A stretch of DNA of 64,000 nt from Hofstenia miamia (taxonomy: Eukaryota > Xenacoelomorpha > Acoela). The translations under genes were made by a program, and so were the position numbers. The first letter of the stretch is position 1. Each line of letters opens with the position of its first letter. The stretch is taken from contig SCFE01000119.1 of NCBI GenBank assembly GCA_004352715.1, positions 1,248,553-1,312,552 on the forward strand. The letters are read 5' to 3'. The notes beneath the pieces are model-generated. The model was given only the letters and a program-made list of their open reading frames with translations, was not told the origin of the DNA and made no database searches. Below are positions 11,580 through 23,205 of this stretch, one piece after another.

Positions 11580-12490
11580 TTTTACAAGAGCTTGGTAGCC
11601 TGTGATTAAAAATGTCAGGATCCCACAAAGACTGTGCAAATACTGGTAATATGTGTACCCCTCCGTAAGATGTTCATGGTTATCTGTACCCGGAGAATCC
11701 GTACTCGTCAAAGTCTTACCGTGGTCAACCCGAATGCCCTTAGATTCAATTTCAACAACTAATGTATTCATAACTCTAATCTAGTGCTGTGCGAGTACGC
11801 TAACTTTGATAACGCTAGCCGCCCGTCTTACTAATCCTTATATATGTACCCACAGAATCTGTAATTACCATGCCCGTTAGCAATGTGCGCGTACGGGTGA
11901 CTGTATTTCCATTTCACATTATGTGCACACTTAAATTTAATATTTTCAAAACAAATTACAAATAAGATTCTGAAAAACTACTATATAATAAACTTGAATT
12001 GTGTTTGAAATTTTACTGAAAATTCTTCAATTTTTGGTACGGATGGGTACAGTGAAAGAAAGTGTTCCTTTACGGGCGGGTACTGCAATAAAATACTCTA
12101 CTCGAATAACGCGAACACCCATACCCGAACATATTTATCATTAATAAATTCCAACCCAGTTATTTACTACAAATTATATGCTCATTCAAGCTTCAATTTT
12201 TAAATTGTTTAAAGAAAAAACATATTGCAACAACTTTCTCATGATTTATTGACAAAGCCTCTTTGAAATGTGTGTATACGCGTTCAAAGACAAATTCCCA
12301 ATATAGCTTCCCTAAAAGTTATTAATTTTACAACATATTCTTTCTGCATTTTATCTGTGCTTTATCCGTTATTTATATTTCTTTACATGTACCTGTAAAA
12401 CCTGTCTTCGAACCCGCCCTTACCTGAGTGCAGAGGGGTAAAAACGGGTACCCTAGATCTACCCGATCGAAGTGAAATTTTGACAAGTTA
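11580..12490. mobile_element. GC-rich hAT-like repeat debris
   Basis: Scattered GC-rich blocks with variations on gtaccc, cgggta and acccg occur near 11655-11750, 11785-11900, 12035-12130 and 12410-12490, separated by AT-rich sequence. TAGTGCTGTGCGAGTACGC at about 11785 resembles the CAGTGCTGTGC-type ends of some hAT elements. No matching right end or target duplication could be found, so this is probably several eroded, overlapping insertions. Confidence 0.35.
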
Positions 12491-12635
12491 ACCCAGCTGG
12501 ACCGATTTGCCATTTTGAAGAATCGACTTAACTCGAACCAACTTGTTTCTACATTATAATACAGACAAAATCAAAGTGATTTTGCATTATCATTATTTGC
12601 CAAAACCACCTGTTGACCGAATTTCCTCGGTGTTA

Positions 12636-12829
12636 GGCCACGGTTAGACTAGTGATTGTTCCATGTCTAACCACCCGAGATAATTAGCGACGTGACGATC
12701 ACAAGGATCTCGAACGCACACGATTTCTTCGTGATCGTCACATCGCTAATTATCTCGGGTGGTTAGACGTGCGATTCAATCGAAATGTGATAGATCACTT
12801 TTGAACCAATCACTAGTCTAACCGTGGCC
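12636..12829. mobile_element. Hairpin MITE, PIF/Harbinger-like, TTA duplication
   Basis: A 194-bp element with inverted ends GGCCACGGTTAGACTAGTGA on both sides and a perfect TTA duplication (12633-12635 and 12830-12832). Most of the interior is a second inverted repeat: TCTAACCACCCGAGATAATT pairs with AATTATCTCGGGTGGTTAGA, and GTGATCGTCAC continues the stem, so the single strand can fold almost end to end. The 3-bp TTA duplication and GG-starting ends are typical of PIF/Harbinger. It is non-coding and could be a source of small RNAs if transcribed. Confidence 0.8.
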
Positions 12830-13364
12830 TTATAACGATCATAAAAAAACAGATTTATTACAATTGCATTTTTTGTTTGGTCTCAGTTGCTGAATAGAAT
12901 TTTTGAAATTCATTGTCAAAAATTTGCTTGCTTGGATTTATTCTTGATAAAAATAATCTTATTTTCAAATTTTGCTCAAAGTATTCCACCTGACACACCT
13001 GTAAAAAATCACTTGGGGTTGGTTGCAGGGATGAACCCGACTTTGTCTTCATAAATTTCACCCAACTCCACCAAAACACACAAAATTATATATGTTTTCA
13101 GACGTAACTAGCAAGCCAAAATAAATTCTTTACTATAAATTGATTGTCAGGCAACAAAACTGTTACATGTAACACACCGTTCAATTGTTCAATGTAGTGC
13201 TAAAACCTACATGTAAATAACAAACCGTCAATGTTTTTGATTACCTGACATGACTCGATTTAAAGAAAAACCTTTGACCTGTTTGGGTTTGCTATTAGAT
13301 TTTATTCAACATGTAGATCTGTTTATTCGTGCTATACAAATTTGTTGTATATATTGTTAATTTG

Positions 13365-13367
<3 letters not shown>

Positions 13368-13401
<34 letters not shown>
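13368..13401. repeat. TA microsatellite
   Basis: 34 bp of TA, followed by a near-palindromic gcatg motif and a short coding-like island. Confidence 0.9.
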
Positions 13402-13404
<3 letters not shown>

Positions 13405-13466
13405 TGAGCCTTTTTGCATGCGTGTATATAATACATTTATATTGCTTCATTTATATTTTTGTACAG

Positions 13467-13517
13467 GAAATTGCTGATATAAAGGCTATTGAACCTACCA
13501 GTTTTCAGGGACTCTGA
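13467..13517 (+). CDS. Candidate terminal exon, unknown gene
   Basis: After ttcatttatatttttgtacag (a good acceptor) the frame EIADIKAIEPTSFQGL runs to a TGA. Local GC is about 42%. The following 300 bp is strikingly pyrimidine-rich (13540-13850) and carries an AATAAA near 13627, which could suit a 3' untranslated region. The phase does not fit the 11223 or 11379 candidates, so it would belong to another transcript, or it is chance. A hydrophobic 130-codon frame in the pyrimidine-rich tract is probably a composition artefact. Confidence 0.2.
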   Translation, partial: EIADIKAIEPTSFQGL

Positions 13518-14483
13518 GAGGTTTCCTCAGCACTCTAGCTGCCTTCTCCATTACCACGCGGGCCCACTTCAATAATCATAACCCTTCTAAATATCTCTCA
13601 TGTTTCTTATTAATGCTCTTAGTGCTAATAAAAAGATCACTTCAACTTTCTTTAACTTCCACAGCCTCTCTCTTTCCCTGCCAACTAATTGTATTAGTCT
13701 ATCTTATGTTTCTCCTTTTTCTACATTCCTGTCCTTTGGTACTGCTATATCTATCACTATTCCCATTCTTTCCCTTTTATCGAAAACTAATACTATTATT
13801 ATTACTATTATGATGATTATTATATTTCTTGCTGCTATTTTTGTGTTGTTGTTTTTGCTGAAATTTTTTGCATTACATTTAACTTTTATCAATTCTCATT
13901 GGTTCCTGGAAAATTTTGAGTCACTTTCATCGGATAAACTTCATGTCAATCAACAGAAAAATACTAGAGATTCTTTGAAATTATGTAGTTAACGCATTCA
14001 GATCGAATAGAACGCAGGTGCGAAAATTTAACTCAATTAAATCGAAAAGTATAAATTGCTTTTGTCGTAAAGTTTCCTAAACTTTATTAGGATAAAAAAG
14101 CGTTTTACAGACTTTCTTCCATAATACCAAGCTTTTATCTTAGGAAATAGCTCTATATTCCGTAATCAATCTTTAATAGGTGATTGTAAAAGCATCAATA
14201 AATGTAGTAGCCGCAAACACAGCTGCATTGTTGACAATTCTTATTGTAAAAACGATGAGCGTATTATCAAATAATTTTGCAAAAAATTATCTTAACGAGA
14301 AATCTATGAGATAGAAGTCAGGCATTGTTGTTTATATTTAAAGACTAAATCGAGATCTTACTAAACATTTATTTGAAGCATAACTTTAGTATATGGTTAA
14401 TTACATTTATGGTATATTATATAGAAACTTTTCAGTATTTCTGACTATTATATTAAATAAATAAAATGTTTCTCCTATTGTAT

Positions 14484-14531
<48 letters not shown>

Positions 14532-14879
14532 CCTTGAGAAAAATTTAACAAAGTAAAAAATAAAATAAACTGGAAATTTTTTAAATTATTGATGGCTATT
14601 TGATGTTTTTCCAACCTAATAACCTAGAATATATTGATGATATCCAAAATTTATATGCGCGTCATAAAATTTCCGACTTATCCTCAAGGATTCATAAGTA
14701 TGGTATAAAATTTGAAACATTATTTATTCTTTGCACATAATGGCAAAGAGACGTCAAGTTGATTCTTATTTTAACAGGTCAATTTTCGACTTCAGAATTC
14801 TTATCAATGGTTCTTCAATTTAGCAAAACAACCAAATGCAAACAAATTAGAAAGTTTAAGAAGTTCAACTCAGTGGAAA
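13518..14879. other. Pyrimidine-rich tract, TA repeat, otherwise plain
   Basis: 13540-13850 is C/T-rich on the plus strand with short att and gat runs. A 41-bp TA microsatellite lies at 14486-14526. No other structure is visible before the transposase relic. Confidence 0.5.
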
Positions 14880-15545
14880 CATCGTCTGGCTGTGGAGTTT
14901 CGCTGTTCTAATATCTCCGAACTAACTATCCAAAGAGCCATCAAGAAATCTCGCCACAAATTTCTGGATATATTCTAAATTCGTATATGTGTATTTAGTA
15001 TATTGCTTCATTGAAGATTTATGCAAAGATAATTTTCTGTCAGTTTCTGCCCAAAAATGCAAGATAATCTCTAGAATAACATATTCATTAACGCTTAATG
15101 CCTCTTTTACTCTGTTCTGTTACACTGATGTTTGTGAAGAAGACCTGTAAATAGAAGTCGAAAAATTTATTCCTCAACTATGATTTGAATTCAAAACAAT
15201 TTTACCCGAATAATTTTCAGTAAAGTCGACAGCAATATTCATATATGAATCCTCTTCTATCTGCTGGATGGGGTTCTAGCACGAAGAAGCGACGTCGAGC
15301 ACTTATAGATATTCAAGAGAGTCCCGTGAAACTGAAAATTTGGTTATTTCACAATGCTCTCCGAATTCACCATATTTGTCCCAACTTGAAAATATGTGGG
15401 AATTGATCAAAACCAAAGTCAAAAAATATCTCCGAAGAGAAAACCTGAGCTCATTGATGAAATTCCACCTGCTGCAGACCTAATTACAAGACGTAGGGAA
15501 TAAAATCTAATTGAGTCTCTGTCAAAACGACTAAGACTTTGCATT
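14880..15545 (+). pseudogene. Decayed Tc1-type transposase relic
   Basis: A frame near 14909-14965 reads ISELTIQRAIKKS, resembling the helix-turn-helix 'S..T.qR.Lkk' segment of Tc1/mariner transposases. At 15352-15414 the plus strand reads QCSPNSPYLSQLENMWELIK, which matches the block around the third catalytic residue of Tc1-type enzymes (SPDLNPIEN-W); here the usual D-L-N is Y-L-S but E is kept. Between the two there are many stops and no clear first or second aspartate. Inverted ends were not found. It cannot be functional. Confidence 0.6.
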
Positions 15546-15784
15546 ACAATTGGTTATTGAAAGACATCAAGAAGTAAATCTTTTCAAGTTTTTCAGGCAA
15601 AGCAGTGGACATTAGTATGAATGTTCAACATTACATTTCGACTACGTTCACCAATCGATGTGCTCACATATCACGATTTCCCAATTCCCTAGAAAATTTG
15701 GAGAAAAATGACATCAGACTGTTTAAGGCTAATTCTTTCATTGCAGTAATGTAGCTAGGAGTCAATGAAATTGTGGAATATTTT

Positions 15785-16045
15785 CAGGAGCGTACGCAGG
15801 ATTTTCTGGCTGAGGGATATCCTAGTCATGACCAATTGAGTGACCAGAAGCGGGGCGAATCCCCTCTAAAAATTTTTGAAAACATTGAAAAAATAGACTA
15901 TAAAAATGCATTTCACCATCTTAGTTTAAATTTTTTTAAAATATTTTGCTGAAAATTTCTTTATTGAAACTAGTAAGATCAACTTTGAAAACCTGACGGG
16001 GAGGAGAGAGGGCATTCCACCGTGTCCCCTTTGCATACGCTACTG
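15785..16045. mobile_element. hAT-like MITE, CAGGAGCGTACGC ends
   Basis: A 261-bp element starting CAGGAGCGTACGCAGG and ending, read inward, CAGTAGCGTATGCAAAGG. The flanking 8-mers AATATTTT and AATAACTT agree at six positions, which fits an old 8-bp hAT duplication. The subterminal zones are GC-rich (GGGGAGGAGAGAGG) and the middle is AT-rich with no coding capacity. Confidence 0.7.
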
Positions 16046-16573
16046 AATAACTTACATCCAATAAGAAGAAAATTTGGCTTCAAACAGCAAAAAGAGTGGT
16101 TAAGAAAGCAACTGGATTTTTTCCTTTTATTTGATTCAATTCCAAATTACAACTGAAAAGGTTGTCAATTACTGAAATGGTTGCTTAAGTAAGTTAATTT
16201 ATGCATGTCTTATCTATTTATAGATGAGACACTATTTATAAATCTTGCTAAAATGATACCGTGAATGTACGTCATTTGACTAGAGGAAGAAAATTTATTG
16301 TCAATTTCAATTTCGAGATAAGAACACGTTTTATAATAAAATCGTCTGGAATATTAAAATTATTTAATAAATGCAAAACCGCTTCGTTTTCAATAAAATT
16401 TATCTAGATAATTCAAACCGAAGTTTTAATTTGAATTTCAATCAGTAAATGTGGAATACGCATTTGTTAATATGAAAATTTATTTATCAGTGGTTTTGCA
16501 AACGAATTAGTTATTACAAGGATTTATCAAAAATAAATCTGTTGAATAAATTCAATTTGAGAAACGTTATTAC

Positions 16574-16575
<2 letters not shown>

Positions 16576-16623
<48 letters not shown>

Positions 16624-16663
16624 GATTGAAAAATTTTGAACTATTGCATTGCGGATGGTTTGN

Positions 16664-16699
<36 letters not shown>

Positions 16700-16703
16700 A
16701 TAT
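16576..16703. repeat. Two TA microsatellites around a single N
   Basis: 44 bp of TA at 16576-16619, 43 bp of other sequence, an N at 16663, then about 40 bp of TA with one TTTA interruption. The assembler probably joined contig ends inside the repeat, so true lengths are unknown. Confidence 0.85.
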
Positions 16704-17000
16704 GCCGTATTTTTCGGCCAATAAGCCGATTTTCTGGAACTAATTGTTTAACCTTATTTCGTCCCATCGGCCTATTGGGCGAACAAGCTGAGATCGCGAT
16801 CTCACTATCTCGATACGATCGATCCATTTTATATAATCGATCTCATTTTATGTGGACGCACGATGTCGCCGAAAGTAAAGTACCATCTACAGTTAGATTT
16901 ACACGACAAATACGCAAAATTTCTTTTACCGTACTTGAATAAACAGCAATAAAATTTTGATGAAACGAAAAACGACTACCTCGGCTTATTAGACGGTAAT
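16704..17000 (+). mobile_element. Deleted DNA element, TACCGT/AATAAGCCGA ends
   Basis: The left end reads TGCCGTATTTTTCGGCCAAT then AAGCCGA. The right end, read inward, reads TACCGTCTAATAAGCCGA, so the inverted ends match with a small indel. Inside, 16863-16952 is a 29-codon frame starting MSPKVKYHLQLDLHDKYAKF. Its opening resembles the start of the N-terminal DNA-binding region of CENP-B/pogo-type transposases, which typically begin with a basic stretch followed by a helix-turn-helix. I infer an internally deleted derivative keeping only the 5' end of a transposase; the protein assignment is tentative. The left end sits in a TA repeat, so the duplication is unreadable. Confidence 0.5.
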
Positions 17001-17952
17001 GTGTGAGAACCCTAATTTTCAGAGCGTATTTAGGAAGAGGCTTGGGGAAATGTCTCCCTTCAGTGTTTTAATATTAATTTTCTGGTTAAAGTATAAAAAT
17101 AATGAATTTAGTTGGTAAACTGCACTTTAATGACCAATTCAGCTGAATTCCATATTAAATAGCGAATTTTGAAGAATTTGCGTCTCCATTCCCACGTAGT
17201 AAATTATTTTGTAAAATTATATCTTTTTCGGTTGTTTAGATTATCGTTGATTTAACGTCTCATTGGAAATCTTAATAAAGGATTGTGGAATATTTATTTT
17301 TGAAAATAACTCGACATTTGTGCTCCAACAAATTATATGTTACGATGGTGTTGAATGTTTACCAGGCTAATAACTATTGACTTTGTCATAGATGATATTT
17401 TTCAATGAATAAATGCGATTTTTTTCATATTTTTAAATTTTTTATGATCGAAATTAACAAATGAACCATAAATTATATAAAATTATCACGATGCTGCATA
17501 AAATTTCTCGACTTCAGTTGAGAAATTTCTGAGAAGGTGGTATAAATATATAAATAAAATCAAGATCATTAATCGCTGCTTATGTATAACAAACATTAAT
17601 TAGCAGAGTCATGATTTCAACATATATGAAGTGGTTTTTAATGAATATTTACATTATTTCACAATTTTGGGCAAAATAAGTACCGGTATTTCATCAAAAT
17701 GGTTTTGTTATTTATAATTGCCCTTTGCATATTGTGTTAGAACAAAGTAAGTTTCTAAGTTTATTTGAGATTTGCGTTTCTTATTCATTATTATTAAGCG
17801 CTTAGTTTTCAATTGGAAGAAGTTTAATAATTTAAAACTATTTCCTGTATCAAAATGAACTTGTTTGCATTTTCTTTTCTAAAACATATGCCTGATTAAA
17901 TCGATTGAAAATATTTACATGCTCCTAAAAATGTATGCTGAAGAAAGCATGT

Positions 17953-17994
<42 letters not shown>

Positions 17995-18736
17995 ATTGAA
18001 TTTCTAAGACGATTTTGCAAATTCAACAAGTAATCTCTGAAAATTCAGTTTTCTTAATTAAAAAAATTTAAAATTTTAGGTTCAAATACAGACTATTGCA
18101 TTTTAAGAGCTGGATTGGAAAAGAAAGTGCTTGTTTGGTAGTGTGATCTCCAAATGAATGAAAAGAGTTGAGTTAAAATTGAATTAGGAGAACAGAACTT
18201 TTCACTTAATTCGTTATCACAGAGAGTTATTTAAAACAACATTGAGTATTGTCAACGCGCTGATATTTTGTTAGAAATATTTGATGATTGATTGTCACAG
18301 TCAATCAAAAGGAAAACCAGAGCGTGACATTATTTCCTCTCCGTTATTTTTTCTACTTTCCTCGTTGTCGAATTCATTATGGATTTGTTGTTAATTACGC
18401 GAATTGCATTCTTCAAAATTTTGTTGTCTTCTTAACATCAGATATTCTAAACTCTGATAAAGAAATAATTATATCAGTATGTTTTAGTTTGTTTGTTTCC
18501 AACTATCTAGCTCTACACAAATAAAGACAACTAATTGTTGCCGCACAATGTAAAAATAAACAATTTTATGGTAAGAAATCTATTCCAGATGTAAAAGTAC
18601 CCATGAAAATAGCTTAGTTTTTTAATTCAATTTTTAGGCCAAAGTTAGACATGGGTTGAATTTAATATAATATCACGTGGTTTGCTGGTAACCCAACTCA
18701 TGTTGGTATTGATGCAATTTAATGTCAGCTATAAAA
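17001..18736. other. Plain AT-rich stretch with a TA repeat
   Basis: A 33-bp TA microsatellite lies at 17958-17990. I see no coding signal, repeat end or RNA gene in the rest. Confidence 0.4.
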
Positions 18737-18894
18737 TAGGGGTGGAGATTAGCAAATCGGAATAGACATAATCTGCTTGCCCAGCGAATTCATCGAAATT
18801 TATAATTCCTTCAGGAGTGATTCATGTGCATTTAAAATATAGATTAGATTATATATTTTCTATTCGAATAAAATCAGTACCCATGTCCACCCTA
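18737..18894. mobile_element. Possible short TIR element, TAGGG ends
   Basis: TAGGGGTGGAGATTAG at the left and TAGGGTGGACATGGGTAC read inward from the right agree over about 12 bases with one gap, bounding 158 bp. The flanking 8-mers do not match. It could be an eroded hAT-like MITE; the short ends keep confidence low. Confidence 0.3.
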
Positions 18895-20029
18895 AAATGA
18901 TGTTTGTCGTGACTGATATAGAATTCAATATATATTTTTATTTGGTCTAATGATTCAATTACAACTGAACGTTTGCATTGAAAAACGTGAATTGAAAACA
19001 AACGATGGCAATTGGAAAGTCATCAATTTGTTATCGAACAACTCAAAAATGATTGACCGATCGCCCACTCTTGTGAATGACATTCGTTGTGATGCTACAA
19101 ATAAATTCAACATTGAATAAAATGCGAGTAAATCAATTTCATTATTAGCAACTCTAAATCAAACTTAATTTTGCGCATTGGACACATTAAAGCAGACATT
19201 TATTGTCAGTTTGCCAGCATACAATAAATTGCAGCTTTCAATGGAAATATCTGTCAACGATTTTTCCTCGTGTTCAGCATCAATGATAGCTAATAAACCA
19301 TATCCTTGCCAGAATAAAGTTAGTTTTAGCAGAAGATAATCTCTACCTCAGATTTTGTAATAATAATATTTATTATTTCACTTTTCAATCATTATTCAGT
19401 TTCATGCAATAGCAAAATAGTTATCTTTTTTAACCTATTGCCTGAAAAAATTCATCATAAATGGGAAACATGCCAGTTAATTTTTACTATAAGAATTACT
19501 CCATAATAAAATTATTGGTAAAAAGCACTTTCAATATCGTCACTGAATATATGATTTCTGTGTGAAAAATATAATGTGCCAGCTGCAAATTAATTTACAT
19601 ACTGATTCCATTTAAAAGAATGACTATTCACAATAATTTCGTGTGTTGTACTGATATATTTGGTTTAGATTGCCTTTTTTCTGGTCATTTGGGATATTCA
19701 TTTAGTATACATTATCATTTTATAAGAATTTATTTGGACTTCAGCTTTGCTCTATTTGGGCTCTTTTTATGGTCTCAGCTGAGGGGGTTCTTCCTCAATG
19801 CCCCTCATTTTTTTTGTCCTAAAATTTTGCAAGGATACCAGATGCTTAAAAACCAGAATCATACTTATATTATTGTTTTCTAGTTATAAACGTATTGTTA
19901 AAAAAGTTAGTATTTCAACTGATGTCTAAATAGATAAATGCACTTCACTAGTCAGGTCAGGATCACCCTGCCAAATATTAGTGTTGTTGTCGTATTGGAA
20001 CTAATTTTTCATATGTTTTGTCATTACAG
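18895..20029. other. Plain AT-rich stretch
   Basis: No repeat ends, splice-bordered open frames or RNA genes seen. A T-rich frame near 19620-19883 reads as low-complexity hydrophobic sequence and is not accepted as a gene. Confidence 0.35.
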
Positions 20030-20171
20030 CCAATTTACTGAGGTCAGCCTCCACTATGAATCAGAGCACAAGAAAATCGATTTTTTTTCTCTTAGTATTC
20101 AGCCATATCTAGGCTATGGTTCTGTCAAATGTTGCTTCTTTGTGATGTATAGGTTGATTTTATGCTCTTGA
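20030..20171 (+). CDS. Candidate terminal exon or coding island
   Basis: After catatgttttgtcattacag one frame stays open for 46 codons to TGA. It starts QFTEVSLHYESEHKKIDFF and continues with a hydrophobic, cysteine-containing tail. The first third is GC-enriched and looks coding; the tail resembles background. The same frame is also open upstream of the acceptor, so this could be an unspliced chance frame. Unrecognised. Confidence 0.18.
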
Positions 20172-21072
20172 AGCACCTCTCGATTTTAAAAGTGAAAAAA
20201 GTCTACCCGAGGTAGGGTTAAGATCAACAATTAACAAAGTCCAAATTAATTGACTTTGTAGTCACTTTAAATCTGTATCAGGTCATTGGCAGGTAATTAT
20301 ATTAAATGTTTTCATAGTTTGCTAGTTCATGATTTATATCACAAAAACCAAACGTACTCTCCGCTATGTATCTGTCAACAAGATAAAGAACATTTTTTAT
20401 GCTTATGCGATACATTTTAATAAAAATAGAATTTTCACTTGTTGGATTTAAATAAAAGGAAGATTTTAATAATTTCATTCTAGCACAGGGAACTTTAAAA
20501 AAGAAAGAGATAGAACAACTCATCCAAAAATTATTTTTATTATACCGGTAATAGATATTTCGAAATATTTATAAGCTTATTTAAAAAAATTATTTTTTAC
20601 AGAAAACTTCATTTCTTACCAGTTATATTATTATTATTGAGAAATGAAAAGAATGAAATATGAAAATGTAAGGAATTGGCCATTACGAATAAAATAATGA
20701 ACGTAATTTTATTAAATATTGCGGTATTGAACTAAATATAGTTTTAATAGTGTTAGCATTTAGACACTAAGCTATAATGGTTAGAATGTATTTACAAATA
20801 TTATGACAGATGTACATTTAGCGTTTGATTTGATTTCCATTAAATCAAACATGGAATCAAAACAGCTGTCGGCAGTCACAAAGCCTCTTAGTATTTGATA
20901 TTCAAAGAGGATCTGGGTTACTTTTCGTTTCTTCTAAATTTAACTAAGTCGTTCTTCTTTTACTTTCGAATAAATCCGTGTAATCGAAGTCGATTCAAAT
21001 CAACCACATTATTTTCAAAATCAATTTGGTTTTTGAAATGTTTTTCGAGTGATTTTAATTACAAAGACAGAT

Positions 21073-21077
21073 TTATA

Positions 21078-21122
<45 letters not shown>

Positions 21123-21129
21123 ATATATA
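21073..21129. repeat. Interrupted TA microsatellite
   Basis: About 57 bp of TA with two G and one TTTG interruption. The interruptions suggest an older, partly decayed tract. Confidence 0.85.
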
Positions 21130-21223
21130 AGCATTTATTGCAAAGCGTTGTTAAACATGTTTGTTGATAAAGTTAATATCATTATATAGGCATAAGGTAA
21201 CCCATATACGACATTTATAAAAA

Positions 21224-21430
21224 TTGCAAACAACTAAGATTTATCGCTGCAATCAATTTGGTATTACACGTTCACATTCAAATATAATTACGCGTAAACA
21301 TATAATTTTTGTATCAGGAGGCTGGGATGATTATAATTTTGTGTCAAATATTTTTTTTACAAGCAAAAAACATTTTGAAAAATTAAAAAATGGCCACTCG
21401 TTTAATAAAGTAGAGGACGCTCACTGTTGA
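21224..21430 (+). CDS. Coding-like frame, unknown
   Basis: A 68-codon frame from an ATG reading MQTTKIYRCNQFGITRSHS and containing VSGGWDDYNFVSN. Composition is mixed and the stretch is not low complexity. No splice pattern or domain is certain, and there is no upstream promoter signal I can point to. It may be a decayed mobile-element frame or chance. Confidence 0.15.
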   Translation: MQTTKIYRCNQFGITRSHSNIITRKHIIFVSGGWDDYNFVSNIFFTSKKHFEKLKNGHSFNKVEDAHC

Positions 21431-21579
21431 AACTCTCATTGTAATTAGCATGTATTGCTGTTTTTTTATTATTTATGACGTAATTGAAATAATTAAATGA
21501 ATAATTTACATATGCTGCATTTATACGTGAAAATAGAATGCCATAATCGAATGCAAGTTAAGTGTTTATTCAAGGAAAT

Positions 21580-21759
21580 ATATATATATATATATATATA
21601 TATATNNNNNNNNNNNNNNNNNNNNNNNNNNNNNNNNNNNNNNNNNNNNNNNNNNNNNNNNNNNNNNNNNNNNNNNNNNNNNNNNNNNNNNNNNNNGAAA
21701 ATATTTTTGGATTTTAAACTGAATTGATTTAATACAACATATTTTTGAACACAACTCTC

Positions 21760-21799
<40 letters not shown>

Positions 21800-21863
21800 G
21801 AGAGTTGTGTTCAAAAATATGTTGTATTAAATCAATTCAGTTTAAAATCCAAAAATATTTTCA
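21580..21863. repeat. Gap beside a long perfect palindrome
   Basis: A TA run (21580-21605) leads into 91 unknown bases (21606-21696). Then 21697-21764 is repeated in exact inverted form at 21795-21863, with a TA tract at the centre. The left arm begins at the very first base after the gap. A foldback sequencing or assembly artefact at a contig end is the simplest explanation. A real TA-centred hairpin of at least 68 bp per arm cannot be excluded. Confidence 0.8.
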
Positions 21864-22754
21864 TTGTTAAAAGACTGAACGCAATTCAAATGGCAAAAGA
21901 ATATCGAAACACAAATTTAACTTTGATTTTTTTCAAAAACTAGCACTAAGTCGGCCATAAAGAATTCAAGCTGTTTAACTTGCACATTGTAAAATTCATA
22001 TTGTTGTATGTTCCAATATATAAGTTCTATGCCGGTACTTAGTGATTTCAATTTTGAAATTTTGTATGTGATTTGAGTAAAATTAATACATTTTCGCGTT
22101 TAAGCCATATTTTACAACTGGTAACGTTTTTTGAGAAGCGAAATAAAAGGGGTAAGCATGAAAAGAAAAATTGCATCAAAACTATGTAAAACTAATAAAA
22201 ATAAATATTTAGTGTCTAAATAAATTCGACGTTTTTCCAATATCGTTTTTCCAATTTCTTTTTTATGAATTTTGTCAAATGAATAATTAAACGGAAAACG
22301 CATGAATCAATTTCTTCTTAAAATAATTAATGAATAATTTTTTATGAAAATAAATGCTGTTGCTGTCATCACTTAAATTTCAGCTTAGACAGATTGACTC
22401 CAAATGTGCTCGATTCCACTTACTTGAAAAAGTAACTTAAACGTACTATAGAAACTATCAATATGTTATAGTATAATTTAGGCTTTACCTCATCCGGATT
22501 ACAAAGTTTAGATAATGTAGGAACAGAAAGAATTATCAAATCTTTGAACTAAAGTTCCTCTTGTTCGTTAATTGAGATTTTATTAAGGTGATAAAGTAAA
22601 AAAAATTGCAAATTTAAAAGTTATAGAAAAAATTGGGCGTGGCTGATCTAAGTTCGAAAATGCTTGATTTTTTATAAATCTGTGTATAAGATTAGTATGT
22701 GATTTCAAATCAATCTGAGATGTCAGTTTTTTATAGTGAGGTCGAGACGGACAT
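21864..22754. other. Plain AT-rich stretch
   Basis: Nothing supported. No repeat ends, RNA genes or convincing open frames. Confidence 0.35.
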
Positions 22755-22939
22755 TAAACTCGGACAACTCATTGCTAAGGCCGCATTTCCAATAGTTATA
22801 GTCAATTGTCCCTGTCCATATTCAAATTGTTTTAAGTGGTGAAGCTTTGCGAATATCCTTCTTCATGTGTATCAGATATACCTAATAATGTGCCAATCAT
22901 TATTGAGGAGCAATCAAGACATTCATTGAATTAATTAAT

Positions 22940-23200
22940 AATGTTAGGCAAGAACTGAAAAAATGTACAAAATTTAAAAAGTTGGAATGCCTAGAAACCA
23001 ACAAGATTCGTAGGAAATCCTTAAAAGTTCAGAAATGGCCTCAGGTAAATAGACCCTGATAAAAATGAGTAAACTAGTGGATATCGAAAAGCGGGCAGGA
23101 TTTCCACAGTTACATCTACTTAATCAAATTTTTGATGCTTCCTTACGACTCTATAATGGCCCAATTGAATTTATAAATAGAGTTAGCTTAGAAAAATGCG
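22940..23200 (+). pseudogene. Coding-like remnant, unrecognised
   Basis: Two consecutive open stretches in different frames look like protein. The first (about 22942-23062) includes LKKCTKFKKLECLETNKIRR and stops at TGA-TAA. The second starts at an ATG at 23065 and runs 47 codons, including MSKLVDIEKRAGFPQLHLLN, to TGA-TGA. Lysine-rich then mixed composition, a frame change and no family motif suggest a degraded mobile-element frame or processed gene fragment. Confidence 0.2.
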
Positions 23201-23205
23201 GATGA

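Noticed and set aside
13600-13992. 130-codon hydrophobic frame, possibly a membrane protein
   Set aside because: It lies in a pyrimidine-rich tract where T-rich codons give Leu, Phe, Ile and Ser in every frame. A second frame is open over the same bases, and there is no domain or splice context.
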